Below, in pieces: positions 45,066-57,464 of a stretch of DNA of 64,000 nt. This stretch comes from Papio anubis. Lineage: Eukaryota; Chordata; Mammalia; Primates; Cercopithecidae. The number at the start of each line of letters is the position of its first letter. Within the stretch, counting starts at the first letter, position 1. A program made the translations under genes and the position numbers. A model generated the notes under the pieces. That model searched no databases and was not told the DNA's origin. It was given only the letters and a program-made list of their open reading frames with translations. Location: contig NC_044977.1 of NCBI RefSeq assembly GCF_008728515.1, positions 5,045,501-5,109,500 on the forward strand. Direction: 5' to 3'.

Positions 45066-47630
45066 TTTAAATGATTTCTTACTATTATATTATTTCTACA
45101 GTGTCTCATTTATAAATGTTTCCCTAGTGTATCATTCCCCAGTGACTACAGTTTATTAATGAATAATTTTTCAAACTGAGAACATTGGTTAGTTATTTTA
45201 AAAACCCTTGAAAAACTTAATACGTGTCTTTGATTTGCATCTCTATATGCACACATAAACATATATACATAAACCTTTTTTGCTGTCAGAGTTCTCAGTT
45301 CTTCAAACTATAGATTCTCCTCTATTATTGCCTGGTATTTATTGTTATGATATGAATGGCCATTTTAAAATTATTACTATATTTAAAATGTTGTATGATT
45401 AAAAACAAATGGAGATTTCACTAATAATGTAATATTAGAAAAATAAATGCAAAAAGCACGAAGGCAGGAGAAAGTAGGACAGTACTACAAAATGATCAGA
45501 AAATAAGTGAGTGCACATTTCATTAAGTCCTACATACTTATTAACGATTTGTCACAAATTTAGACTTGAGTTTTCATGCAGCCAAATAAAAGTGATACAT
45601 AAGATAAATGTAATATGATTATGTTTACATCTTTTAAATAGTAAAATACTGAATTCAGTATGGTTTTGTCCTTTAGAAGCATTATATGCTAGTTCCATTC
45701 CATTCCAAACCCTTTTCTGACTAAGATATTTACAGATTTTTTTAACATTAAAAATAAATGAATTCATCAGAATATTCATGTTATTCAGTGCCTGGATTGT
45801 CTTTTGGATTTTCAGAATCACGTCTTCCTTTAACTTAAAAAAGTTTGTTAATTTATATTATATTTTGATCCTACACATTGCTTTGTCCATTGAATTTTCC
45901 TCTTTTTTCTAGAAACTGTATAGAATTTACATCTTTCCATCTCTGAACACTCCCGTTATTTTATTTATTTGCTCATTTTCTTAGTTGTTATGGAATGTCT
46001 CATTAGATTTTTTATTCAAATCTTGTTTCTATAATGTCCAATATAAGACAAAGACCACTGATGTATTTTTATTTCAGAATTTTTTTATTTTATTACATTT
46101 TCCTGATAGAATATTATTACTTGTCAGTTCTAGATTCATATATATATATAAAATATAATCTTAAGTATTATTCTATCATAAAGAAGAGATTAGTAAGAAT
46201 ATGTACAAAAGGAGGTGGTTCTTATTCAAGGTTGACTCTTGTTCAAGGTTGTCTCTTCCTTTTGAAGTGTTTTCATAAAGCTGGTAATATTTCACTAATT
46301 ACTTTTTTTATATGGTACTTTAAATTTGCCTTTTTATGGTTAAACTTTTAAAAGAATCTGAGATGTTGTTTATTGAGCATTGTGGGTAATATAATACACT
46401 TAACATGTCCAGATCAAAAAGGATAAAAATAATTTAGATAGGTCAAAAATTCGCATAACCAATTCATTAATTCTAAATCATTGAGTTACATCTCTAGAAG
46501 ATATTTCATGCATATTCTTTTGCCCTCTGAACTGGTAGAATAATACATACTGGAAAGAAGTATTGGTAGTTGGTAGTCCCTCTTCTATTCTTTTTTATTG
46601 TAAATTGGTTCAAGAACCAGACTCACACAGATAGCCATATCTCTGGGAAGAAATCTAGGACTAATGTAAATGTTAAAGGGTTAGGATATATGCTTCTGTC
46701 TAGGAGAAGATCTACTTTTTTTCTAGGACATAGAAAGTTGGAAAGTGCCTTGATCCCATCCAAACAACAACAACAAAAAGAGTTGTTTGGAGTCTAAGGA
46801 AAGACAGACACTCGTGAGGAGAGATAGGATACCAGAATTGGCAGAAAAATGGGAGATAGAGATTCTAGGTGATGTAACAGCAGGTAAGAGAATTCAGCTA
46901 AATTGTAACAGATTACTAAAAGCTATATGCAGTCAACCTTGAGATTATGGGACACCATAGGAACCACAGACAAATGGGAAGTTGGCATGATTCTTATCTT
47001 CTCTATGAAGTTCACTGGATGTTCATGAGAAAGCTTGTACACAGGGTGGGGTATGAGAGAAAGCTTCTCTTGGTAGAAAAGTTCTAGGGAAGGTGAGTAA
47101 TGTCCCTTTGGGAAAGTCAAAACGCCCCACTCGGCAAAGTCCCTCTTAAACAGGTGAAGAAAGGGCAGCATACCCTATCTCCTGAGGGACACAGATAGGG
47201 GTGCAGCGGGGATTAGGAATGAACATTGAAACTACCAAGGGCATAGACCATGAAAAGGGTCCTACTGGCGAGTAGGAACAAAAACACTTCCCAAAAAGAT
47301 CCACCAAAGAAACTATGCAGTTTGACCATGGGAAGCATCACAGAGAACGTGATCTCAAGATGCAGAGGCAGAGATAGTCTGAGATTGATGTTGGACCAGG
47401 GACAGAGAGAACAGTCTCCCCTGCTCCCTGCCATGCATGCATATGTACACACACGCACCAGCACTAATTAACAAGAGCAGCAGTCAACTACTGAAGGAGG
47501 GGCAAGAGTGTGGACAGAGATCACATGTGAATCACTGGCATACAGGGAGGGTGGAAAGTTGAAGGACAAAGAGGAGCATTGAGAAAGACCATTTGGCAAG
47601 CAAAATCCCACCTGAAACATAACTGATTTT
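45066..47630. other. Unique AT-rich DNA
   Basis: About 2.5 kb with no recognised gene or repeat. A short TA run lies at 46138-46150. The stretch 46560-47560 is more GC-balanced and may be unique non-repetitive DNA. ORFs up to 105 codons have no domain. Confidence 0.5.
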
Positions 47631-47639
47631 TATCAAGCC

Positions 47640-48025
47640 AAAAAGAAATATCGATAGATAAAAGGCAGTCTGTTCAATAAATGGAGGTAGAACCATTAGA
47701 TATCTACGTGTTAAATAAATTAATAAACAAACACACTTCTGATCTTTGAAAGACGCAAATTAAAAAATAAAAAGACAAGCCACAAGTGGGGAGAAAACAT
47801 TTGCAAACACATATTGGCTAAAGGAGTTGTATCCAACATATGTGAAAAGCTGTACAATTTAATAAGCAAATAAACCAATTAAAATGGGAAAATTATTTCA
47901 AGATACTTTACCAATGATATGATGGCAAATAAGACATTGACAAAAATGCCATACATAATTGGTCATTAGTAAAATAGAAATTGAAACCACAATGAAATTC
48001 CACTACACCTCTGAGGATGACCAAT
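47640..48025 (+). mobile_element. Old LINE-1 ORF2 fragment
   Basis: The landmarks ttaaataaattaataaacaa-like, gagaaaacatttgcaaaca, ggagttgtatccaacatat, caaacatgccatac-like and aatagaaattgaaaccacaa follow L1 ORF2 near its 3' end, with high divergence. Confidence 0.72.
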
Positions 48026-48404
48026 ATATGTGTGGTTCTTCTATAACGTATTTTCCTTCAAACAAATGATTGTGATTAGGTTGTTTCCCTTCAAGAGTCT
48101 CTATCTATTGGTCCAAGATTAACAACACGGGCTGAGGTATATATTGAGGTTTTCCAGTGCAGATGTTTTAGTGTAAGCTTAGGTTTTGATTATCGATTTG
48201 AAAAGTATTAAGTTTTAGGGTTTGCTTTTTTCTTTACCACTCTGAAGGTCTTCCTCTGAAGTTCAAGATATATACTTTATATCTTATTGATGCAGAATAT
48301 GTATTTTTTGTTTTGTTTCATGCACTGATTTTAAGTACACAAACATGATTTTCAAGATTTTAATATATTCACTTAACTGTTTTCAAAAGATATTTGTATG
48401 AGGT

Positions 48405-48715
48405 TTTATTTTTTTAATTTCAAAGTTTATTTTGAAATTAAAAGCTGCTACATGCACAGGTAATACATGGGCAGGTTTGCTACCTACGTATAATTCCTGA
48501 TGCTGCTGAGGTTTGGAGTATTATTGATTCCATCACCCAGGTGCTATGCCTAGTACCCAATAGTTAGATTTTTAACTTTTTCCCTGCTCCTTCCCTCCTT
48601 CCCTCCAGTAGTTCCCGTATCTATTGTTGCCATCTTTATGTCCATGAGTACGCATTGTTTAACTCACACTTACAAGTGAGAATGTGTGGTATGTGACTTT
48701 CTGACCAATGCAGAA
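48405..48715 (-). mobile_element. LINE-1 3' UTR fragment
   Basis: Reverse complement of an L1MA/L1PB-like 3' end: acatgggcaggtttgctacc, gatgctgctgaggtttgga, ccatcacccaggtgctatgc, ttgttgccatctttatgtcc and cacttacaagtgagaatgtg. Confidence 0.85.
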
Positions 48716-49002
48716 TATTTTTAAACAGCTTAAGTTGTTTCAATTTGAGGCAATAAATCAAGGAATTATGACTTGGTAAGGATCAGGTTGTTGTATTTGC
48801 TTGATGGAAAGTGGAGAAACCAGAAATTTTTCCAAAGTGATTCCATATTATAAACTCTTATTCCATTATAGATGTCAATTAAACTGGTTATTTAAGACTA
48901 TAATTGAGTAAAAAGGAAACTTGTTTGAAGAAGGCATTGGAAAAATCATCAAGGAATAAAATGGAAGCTCTAAACTACCCTTTTCTTTCTGCCTGCCTTC
49001 AT

Positions 49003-49040
<38 letters not shown>

Positions 49041-49043
49041 TAT
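49003..49043. repeat. (A)n(TA)n microsatellite
   Basis: Sixteen A followed by about 12 ta units; likely length-variable. Confidence 0.93.
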
Positions 49044-49559
49044 GATACTTTATTCACTTCTTCTGATAGTCTAAATGCAAAGTGGAATGATCAGTGAACC
49101 TTTTAGTAACATTGGCCACTTCTTGGTATAGACTTATCAGTGTTTAGATTTTACAGGTAAAGCCTTACCAGCAATCCGTTAGGATATGATATGCTATCAT
49201 ATGTGTACCGAGTAGTGTGAAATTAAGTGCAAATTTGCCTTTGTTTAGAGTGTTTGCATTTTATGTCTTTTAACTTTTTGAGAAGTAAAAGAAATTGGTG
49301 CTCGTTTAAAAATGTTGAACATGAATGCACAGGGTGGGAAGGATGAAGGCAGATAAAAGAACATCTTAGAGACTCTAAATTTATGCCATGTAAGCTGTCT
49401 GTGCTCTACCTGTGCGAATTGTGTTTAGTTTCATTGGCACATTTATTGAATCTAGGTTAAAATGTTTTCTATAACTGTTTAAAACAACATCAGTCAGAAT
49501 TCTGTATAAATGCTTTATCACCCTTCCCCCACCCACACCTGGACAAGAACCCCTCTGAG

Positions 49560-50110
49560 TTTTGTATAACATCTTTCAGTTGAAAGGACATTTACAGAAA
49601 AACACATTCATGCCATAAATTTCAGCATATACCAAGAAACAATCTGCCTTCATAATTTAGTGTGTAGCCGAAGTTAAAAACAGAACCTTCAGTGAATTAT
49701 TGCTCCCTGTGGTCATAATGTGCCCCGTTTCACTGCCCATAAAACAATATGGAAAGTGGCGTTATGATGGATTCGGTAGTTACACCATATGCCAGGGTAT
49801 TTTTCTGAAAATATCTTCCCTCAGCTATCGAACAAAGCGGGGAGCTCATCATGGGCTGACACAAGCCTGATGCGTATGCATCTCTGAAACACTTTCTGCA
49901 TACTTGAAAAGGCCCTAGAGTACAATGAAAGGATAATAAGTTGTTAGCATTATTTCAATAATTAAATAATCAGGAGGTTAGATGATGGCACTTGTAAGGT
50001 CCACGTGTCTGATTTGTAGTGACATAGTCATATCCTCTAAAGGATATATGGCCACAACCTTATTAGGTCTAAACACTTTGATGCCATCTGTGACAATAAT
50101 TCTAGAGTGT
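49560..50110. other. Candidate conserved non-coding segment
   Basis: About 550 bp without recognised repeats in a repeat-rich area. It has mixed composition and several CpGs that are unusual here (for example gaacaaagcggggagctc), an octamer-like gcgtatgcatctc and ggcgttatgatgg. No ORF. This is a guess from texture only. Confidence 0.25.
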
Positions 50111-50324
50111 GTCCATTGCTTAACATTTAAATGATGCTACTCTGGAGCAATAGTAATATTTTCTACACCAATACAATACTTGAGGAATAAATCTCTGTTC
50201 TTATAATGTTAATTTTAATAATAGCCAATAAGTTAAAAAATCAAAGCAAGAGTCCATTTTGGGGGTGAACAATTCATTATTTTCTACTATTCAATAATGG
50301 CTTAAAAAGATAATTTTTTTGTCT

Positions 50325-50487
50325 GTCTTTTTTTAAATTATACTTTATGTTCTAGGGTACATGTGCACAATGTGCAGGTTTGTTACATATGTACACATGT
50401 GCCATGTTGGGGTGCTGTACCCATTAACTCGTCATTTACATTAGGTATATCTCCTAATGCTATCCTTCCACCCTCCCCCTACCTCGA
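50325..50487 (-). mobile_element. L1PA 3' end fragment
   Basis: Antisense 3' UTR: ttctagggtacatgtgcaca, gcaggtttgttacatatgta, cccattaactcgtcattta and ctcctaatgctatcc. Heavily 5'-truncated. Confidence 0.93.
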
Positions 50488-50588
50488 TGCAACTATTTTC
50501 AGACTTGCTTTAGAACAAAGAGGTGTATATACAAATAAGCTTTTGCACACATCGTAAGTATTCACAAGACGTTCTAAATGTAGCATGA

Positions 50589-50901
50589 GGCCTGGCATGG
50601 TGGCTCACGCCTGCAATCCCAGTACTTTGAGAGGGCAAGGCAGGCGGATCGCTTGAGCTCTGTAGTTTGACTCCATCCGAGCCCACATGGTGAAACCCTG
50701 TCTCTACGAAAAATACAAAAATTTGCTGGGTATGATGGTGCAGGCCTGCAATCTCAGCTACTGGAGAGGCTGAGGCAAGATAATCCTCTGAACCTAGGAG
50801 GTAGAGTTTGCAGTGAGCCGAGATCACGCCACTGCACTCCAGCCAGGGTGACGGAGTGAGACTCTGTCTCAAAGTTAAAATAAAATTAAAATAAATAAAA
50901 T
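50589..50901 (+). mobile_element. Alu, full length
   Basis: Flanked by aaatgtagcatga (50576-50588) and aaatgtaacatga (50902-50914). The tail has become taaaataaaa-type repeats. AluS-like divergence. Confidence 0.94.
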
Positions 50902-51507
50902 AAATGTAACATGAAAAACTCAACTAAAACTTTCACCATCTTTTCCATCCACTCCTCTATCTCCACAGCACAGTCAGCTGTCTAAAGAAGATATAATAAA
51001 TAGACTTCAAATGAATGAATGAGTAAATGAATAAAACGTTTTGTATCATTTAAGCTACTTTTTTAAAAAAGAGCAGTGTTCCACTTATTTCAAGCCCTTC
51101 ATTAAATTATTGCAACCTGACATTTCTCCATTTCTATAGTTTCATTTCATCCTCTGCCGTCTTCTCTCCATTTGTATGGTATTTTTTCTATCTCCACACT
51201 CTTTCCAAGTAACTGTTGAAAAAGGGAAAATACCAAAACCGGCTTTAAAAATGTTTTATACATTAAAGGAAATTTAGCTCATAATTCTAAGAAAAATTAG
51301 TAATTGGAAGTAAATTGTTATGTTTCATTTTTTAAAAAGCTACATGACCAAAAAGTAATTCTAACTGGGCATAATTAGTCCCAGGTTTGATCTTTGTAGA
51401 AAAAAAAAGCAATAAACTTGCTGTGAATATTACTCAGTTTCTTTTTGGAAACGATATAAAACTATGACAAGAATCTCAAATGTCCTAGTTTAAAAGTTTT
51501 GCTTGTA

Positions 51508-51781
51508 GGCCGGGCGCGGTGGCTCACGCCTGTAATCCCAGCACTTTGGGAGGCCGAGGCGGGCGGATCACAAGGTCAGGAGATCGAGACCATGGTGAAA
51601 CCCCGTCTCTACTAAAAATACAAAAAAATTAGCCGGGCGCGGTGGCAGGTGCCTGTAGTCCCAGCTACTTGGGAGGCTGAGGCAGGAGAATGGCAGGAAC
51701 CCGGGAGGCGGAGCTTGCAGTGAGCCGAGATCGCACCACTGCACTCCAGCCAGGGGGACAAAAAAAAAAAAAAAAAAAAAA
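51508..51781 (+). mobile_element. AluY with left-monomer deletion
   Basis: Near-consensus AluY missing about 16 bp before atggtgaaacc. Flanked by the perfect 16-bp duplication aaaagttttgcttgta (51492-51507 and 51782-51797). A-tail of about 25 bases. Young. Confidence 0.95.
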
Positions 51782-51820
51782 AAAAGTTTTGCTTGTAATG
51801 TCATAGAAATTAGCATGATG

Positions 51821-52551
51821 GGCCAGCAGCAGTGGTTCAGGCCTGTAATCCCAGCACTTTGAGAGGCTGAGGCGGGTGGATCACCAGAGTTCAGGAGTTT
51901 GAGACCAGTCTGGTCAACCTGGTGAAACCACATCTCTACTAAAAACACAAAAATTAGCCTGCAATCACAGCTACTCAGGAGGCTGAGGCAGGAGAATCAC
52001 TTGAACCCGGGAGGCGGAGGTTGTAGCAGTGAGCTGAGATTGTGCCATTGCACTCCAGCCTGCGCGACAAAGCAAGACTCCATTAAAAAAAAAAAAAAGG
52101 CCGGGCGCGGTGGCTCACGCCTGTAATCCCAGCACTTTGGGAGGCCGAGGCGGGCGGATCACGAGGTCAGGAGATGGAGACCATCCTGGCTAACACGGTG
52201 AAACCCCATCTCTACTAAAAATGCGAAAAACTAGCAGGGTGTGGTGGCGGCGCCTGCAGTCCCAGCACTTTAGGAGGCCGAGGCAGGCGGATCACAAGGT
52301 CAGGAGATCAAGACCATCTTGGCTAATAGGGTGAAACTCCGTCTCTACTAAAAAAATACAAAAAACAAAAACAAACAAACAAAAACGAGCCGGGCGTGAT
52401 GGCGGCGCCTGTGGTCCCAGCTCCTCGGGAGGCTGAGGCAGGAGAATGGCGGGAACCCGGGGGGCGGAGCTTGCAGTGAGCCAAGATGGCCCCGCTCACT
52501 CCAGCCTGGGGGACAGAGCCAGACTCCATCTCAAAAAAAAAAAAAAAAGGA
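51821..52551 (+). mobile_element. Nested Alu pair: AluS-like with an AluY-derived trimer in its tail
   Basis: 51821-52098 is an AluS-like copy with a gap in its middle. Its A-tail continues straight into an AluY-type element (52099-52535). That element has an extra left-monomer half (tcccagcactttaggagg at about 52260), making a three-unit Alu. One target duplication encloses the pair: agaaattagcatgatg (51805-51820) and agaaattaacatgacg (52552-52567). Confidence 0.9.
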
Positions 52552-52729
52552 AGAAATTAACATGACGTATGCTGTGTAATAAACAGTCGATACTTTTATG
52601 GGTAGTGGATATATATGATACTCCATGTTGTTAAAAAATAAAAGATGACTGTTAGTTCACAATCCATCTTCACACGACATTAAGCTGTACCAAAATAGTG
52701 TACAACTATTTTTTGTGACTTGGATATGG

Positions 52730-52895
52730 GGCATAAAGCCTTAAGATGAGATATTATTTAATGGCTATAATGTATGTTATTCTAGTGATGGGTACATTAA
52801 AAGACCTGACTTCACCACTACACAATGTATCAATGTAACTACATTACAATTGGACCCTGTAAACATATACAAATAAAATTAAATTAAAAACTAAA
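52730..52895 (+). mobile_element. Old LINE-1 3' end fragment
   Basis: tgggtacattaaaagacctga, here read as gatgggtacattaaaaga, then cttcaccactacacaatgta, acattacaattggaccctgt and an A-rich end follow L1M 3' ends. Confidence 0.65.
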
Positions 52896-52899
52896 ATTA

Positions 52900-53485
52900 T
52901 TTTCCTATTGGTTGCATGATCTTGGGAAATTCATTTAAGACTCAGAGGTTTACTCATCTGTAGAATAGGGACATTACAAATATATTCTACCAGAACAATT
53001 TTAATTATTAAGACAACGATAAATTACTGTGTATACTTTAAATAGTAAAATATTTACTGAGAACATACTAATTTTTCTTTGCCTGGGAAACTAGGACATT
53101 GATATCTCAGGTGTACGAGGCTCTTGGCTATTTTCCATGAGATGATCTTACATAAGTTCAGCTAAGAATAAAACATAAACTGCAACTTAAAGGATATAGT
53201 ACCACAAAGCTTGGTTTGTCCATCCCCAAGAAATAGTTAATATGTCGTATTAGAAAGCGTAACATATCTGTAAAGTGTTTATACTTTGTTTTACGTCATG
53301 AGAGATCGTGCATGCTTGGTGGTTTGTAATAATTTTACTGGACGTTGAAGGAGCTGTTTTTGTCTACCACCAACCCCAGAAATCAAAATGAGAAAAGAAC
53401 ATATATAATAGCATGTCATGACTGTCAATCACTTTGGGTATAAAAAAGACTGTAAGTCAGCTCACTCTTAGGAAAACAGTGACTA
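52900..53485. other. Unique DNA, nothing recognised
   Basis: No ORF, named repeat or tandem array is visible. Confidence 0.5.
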
Positions 53486-53493
53486 TATCTTGT

Positions 53494-53815
53494 CAGGGGT
53501 CCCCATCCGCTGGTTCTGATCCGTGGCCTGTTAGGAACCGGCAGCACAGCAGGAGGTGAGCAGGTCAGGGTGGGGAAGCAAACATTACCAACTGGGCTCT
53601 CCCTCCTGTCAGATCAGTGGCAGCATTAGATTTTCATAGGAGTGTGAAACGTCTTGTGAACAGCACAAGTGAAGGATCTAGGTTGGATGTTCCTTATAAG
53701 AATCTAACTAATGCCTGATGATCTGAGGTGGAAGGAACAGTTTCATCTCCAAAACTGCCTTTCATGAAACCAGTCCCTGCTGCCAAAAAGTCTGGGGACT
53801 GCTATTGTACATGAA
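53494..53815. mobile_element. Non-autonomous hAT-Charlie element (MER1-like)
   Basis: The left terminus caggggtccccatccgct and right terminus agtctggggactgct form imperfect terminal inverted repeats. Inside are ccgtggcctgttaggaacc, agcacagcaggaggtgagc, gtcagatcagtggcagcatt and tgatgatctgaggtggaa. It has no transposase. I match it to MER1 from memory; the hAT-like class is more certain than the exact family. Confidence 0.75.
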
Positions 53816-53829
53816 GTTTTTAAATAAAC

Positions 53830-55530
53830 TTCACACTGTTTGTTCTTCCTAAGACAGCAGGAGAGGGTTCCTTATTGTTCAGAGTTTTGAAAATGTCGAA
53901 TAAATCTCCCTTCTACTAATAAACTTACAATATAAATTAATACATTTTTCAGTGGAAAATTAATTGACTGTTGAAAAATGACTATAACTGCAGTTGGCCG
54001 TTACTGTGCTAAATATGTGACTGCTTAAAAAAGTAATGCATTTATGGCTTGTCATGAAGTAAATCTTTTCTCATCTCTAGCCAAGAAGTCCCTTAGTTTC
54101 TTGGTCATTTACAGATGATGAAGTGTCTCTTCGTATTACAATATGATAGCCCTGTAGTCATTGTTCTTGCAAAAGTACATTATTTGAATAAAAAACAGAT
54201 CCTGATATTTTTAAATTTAATACTTTTCAAAGTTCTCAAATAAGTTCATTGAGGGGATTCTACCTTGGTTTAATCCTTATATGATCATGATTTATTGATC
54301 AAGGATTGGGAAATTTCTTATTATAAAATTATTCTTTTAACCAAGGTTTCTTATGCACCTACTAGGACATTATTAAATGGTTTTTTTTTTTTTTTCTAAT
54401 GTGACTAAGAACCTCCTGAACATCTTGTCTTAATCTAGATGAACCTGAGGATAACACAGTAACCAGGTCTGCTAAAACAAGTTATCCTGTGTATTTGCAA
54501 ACTTAGGTACTGAGTTAGGCTTGATTTACCCTTAGAGCTCGTTTTAATTCCAGGCACATGGGGCTTTATTTCTTAGTTGTAAAAATGGTTATTATACTAA
54601 CATGACTTCTAGGCCTTATGGAAGCCACCTTCTCTCAGATTATTCATCTCCATTTTTTGGTCTTTTGACATTGATTATAATAAATTTGGGACTCAAAACA
54701 GCTGCGAATAATATATCTGTTAATCCTTAGAACTTACTTTACTATAAGCTAATAGCTAATTATTATAAAAACAAATAATTATAAGGTAAAGTCTTTGATA
54801 TCCCCAAAGCTAAGTCATTATTATAAGTAAGATGAATGAGATTTATAATAACATATTTGATTGGGAAACAAATATAATAAATCATCACAATTTACATACC
54901 CGTTGCTAATTAAAAGCAATGTTTATGATGGTTATTTCTGATGTCCTTTTGCATTTGAATACTTCAGAGTATTGATTTGCTGCATTGTAAAGCAAATCCT
55001 TCATTTATCTTCTTTTCTTCACTCCTCCTCTTACTTTTTGATAGTTAGTATTAGCAATTCAGAAATAATAAAATTTTCTAATTTTTCCTTAAAATATATT
55101 GCTTCTTATGTTAACAATTTTAGTGTCATTTTTCAATTTCTTAACATCATGAGAGTTGGTAAAGTTTATTTTGAAAATTATAATATAAAAGCCTACAAGA
55201 ATTTCATCCATAAATGCACTTAATTTAGACCAACTTACATTTAAAATTATATTGTCAGAAAGTCTTATTAGTTGAAACTCACTTGATTCTTGGACATTTC
55301 ATTAATAGTTCAAAGAATTGTGGGTTAATAGAATGAGTCCTGAATTAATATCTTGTCTCTGTCACTAATAGCACTGGGAGCCTTGAGCAAGTCACCTATA
55401 ATCTCTTACGCATTTCTATTTATAGGTAGACTGGAATCAACATGACTGCCTTAAATTTGTAAAGGAAAATATATTTTTTTATTCTTCAGTGTTTTTCTAT
55501 ACATTGTCAGGAACAAGATGAATATAAGAG
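53830..55530. other. Unique AT-rich DNA
   Basis: About 1.7 kb, no gene or named repeat. A T-run lies at 54379-54395. The ORF at 54972-55220 has no domain. Confidence 0.5.
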
Positions 55531-55540
55531 TTTGCTAAAT

Positions 55541-55833
55541 GCTGAGTGCAGTGGTTCACACCCGTAATCCTAGCACTTTGGGAGGCCAAGAAAGGTAGAT
55601 AACTTTAGGTCAGGAGTTCAAGACGAACCTGGCCAACATGGTGAAACTCCATCTCTACTAAAAATACAAAATATAGCCAGGCATGGTGGCACACACCTGT
55701 AATACCAACTGCTTGGGAAGTTGAGATGTGAGACTTGTTTGAACCTGGGAGGTGGAGGCTGCAGTGAGCCAAGATTTTACCACTGCACTCCAACCTGGGT
55801 GACAGTGAAACTCAGTCTAAAAAAATAAAAATA
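55541..55833 (+). mobile_element. Alu, full length, diverged
   Basis: Starts gctgagtgcagtggttc. The flanks gagtttgctaaat and gagttttctaaat mark the target duplication. Many changes suggest an older AluS or AluJ. Confidence 0.92.
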
Positions 55834-55879
55834 AAAGAGTTTTCTAAATTTTTAAAATATGTGGAAGAGAACAGATTTG

Positions 55880-57464
55880 ACTAGCCCCGTGAACTAATTA
55901 AAAACTAAAGAAAATAGAAGCACCATTTCACAGACTTTGGATGTTCATCAGTATACGAAATGACCTGACAGAGGAGAAAAGATCAAAGTGAGCAAGCCCT
56001 ATTTGTGTCCCTGTTTACTGTCTGGTGAGAGTCTCCAGTTGGCACAGTGCAATGGGGGAATCTGAAGGAGCCTGACAATATCCTTGAGTTGAGGAGATGG
56101 GGAGAAGGTATTGGCAGTCCCAGATGGCTACAGTTTGCAGAAGACAATAACAAAAGGAGAGAGATGCAGAGAGATCTGCACAACTTCTCATCCAGTCCTC
56201 AGTTAAATGTTCTTTTAGATAAGTTTATGACAAAATTATATACATTTGGGAGAAAGAAAAACATGAAAGAAGCTGGTACAATCCCCAACTTTTGCAAAGA
56301 CTTGAAATGATTTGTAATTTTACCAGTAATTGGGGAAACAAATCCTCATAATTTACAAAACATCAGGTAAGTAAGTATTCAGAAAGCCTTGGTATTTGAG
56401 GAAAATTAGCTTCTGATGAAAGCCTGCCTTTATCTTGCCTAACAAAATTAATATGCACGTTTCAAAGGATTAACCTATTTCCAAGTAACTTACTATGTCC
56501 AAGTAATGCCAAAATACATTTATAAGTGTACAAAACTATTCAGCACCCAACAAAGTAGAACTCATAGTATTTGCCATCCAATAAAGAAATTACCAGGCAT
56601 GCAAAAAAAGAAAAGAAAATATGACCCATAACGGATAGAAAAATTAGTAAATAAAAGCAGACACAGAAAAGAATTAGATGATGGAATTAGTAGGCAAGAA
56701 TGTCAAAATTATTATCATTTACCATATATTCAAGAAGGTATAGGAACATGAGCATGTTAAGTAGAAACACAGAAGATGTAAAAATGACTGAAATCAAACT
56801 TCTAGTGATGCAAATTACAACGTCTGAGATTTAAAAACCTCTACAAGGTGAGATTTGAAACAGATTAGAGACAGTCAAAGAAAATATTGATAAATTTAAA
56901 GACATAGTAATAGAAACTATTCAAAACAAAATATGCAGTAAAGAACATCTATAAGAAATGAACAAATACTCATTTTGTGAGGAGAGTATTACTCTGACAC
57001 CAAAGCCAGAAAACAGAAATCTCAAGAATATTTAAATATACATCCATACATCTCATGAATGTAGATGCAAAAATCATCAACAAAATATCATCAAACCAAA
57101 TTCAGCAATGTGTAAGTGGTATTACACATAATGATGAATTTACTAGAACAAAGAAGTTAACCAAGGTCAGAAAATACAATGTCAACATATATATTGTATA
57201 TTTATATAACAATGATAAATATATGTAAATAAAATTAAGAAAATTCTATTAACAATAGAACATCAGAAAGAATAAAATAATCAAGCATAAACTTAACAAA
57301 ATAAGTGAAATTACCTATGCTAGAAACTACAAAATATTACTAAAATGCTTTAAAAAAAAAAACCTAATGTGAAGTCACATTAGATTGTCATGGTGGAAGA
57401 CCCATTATTATTGTAATGGAAATTCTTCCCAAGTTAATCCAGTGCATCATCAGAAAGAGAAAAG
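55880..57464 (+). mobile_element. Old LINE-1 with internal deletion
   Basis: 56540-56960 follows L1M 5' UTR/ORF1 sequence (accaggcatgcaaaaaaag, gatgatggaattagtaggca, tcaagaaggtataggaaca, atagtaatagaaactattc). 56990-57360 follows ORF2 (gtagatgcaaaaatcatcaa, caaattcagcaatgtgtaa). The intervening kilobases are missing. The part left of 56500 is less certain. Confidence 0.72.

Noticed and set aside
50510..50923. 137-codon minus-strand ORF
   Set aside because: Translated antisense Alu; the same reading recurs at other Alus in the window.
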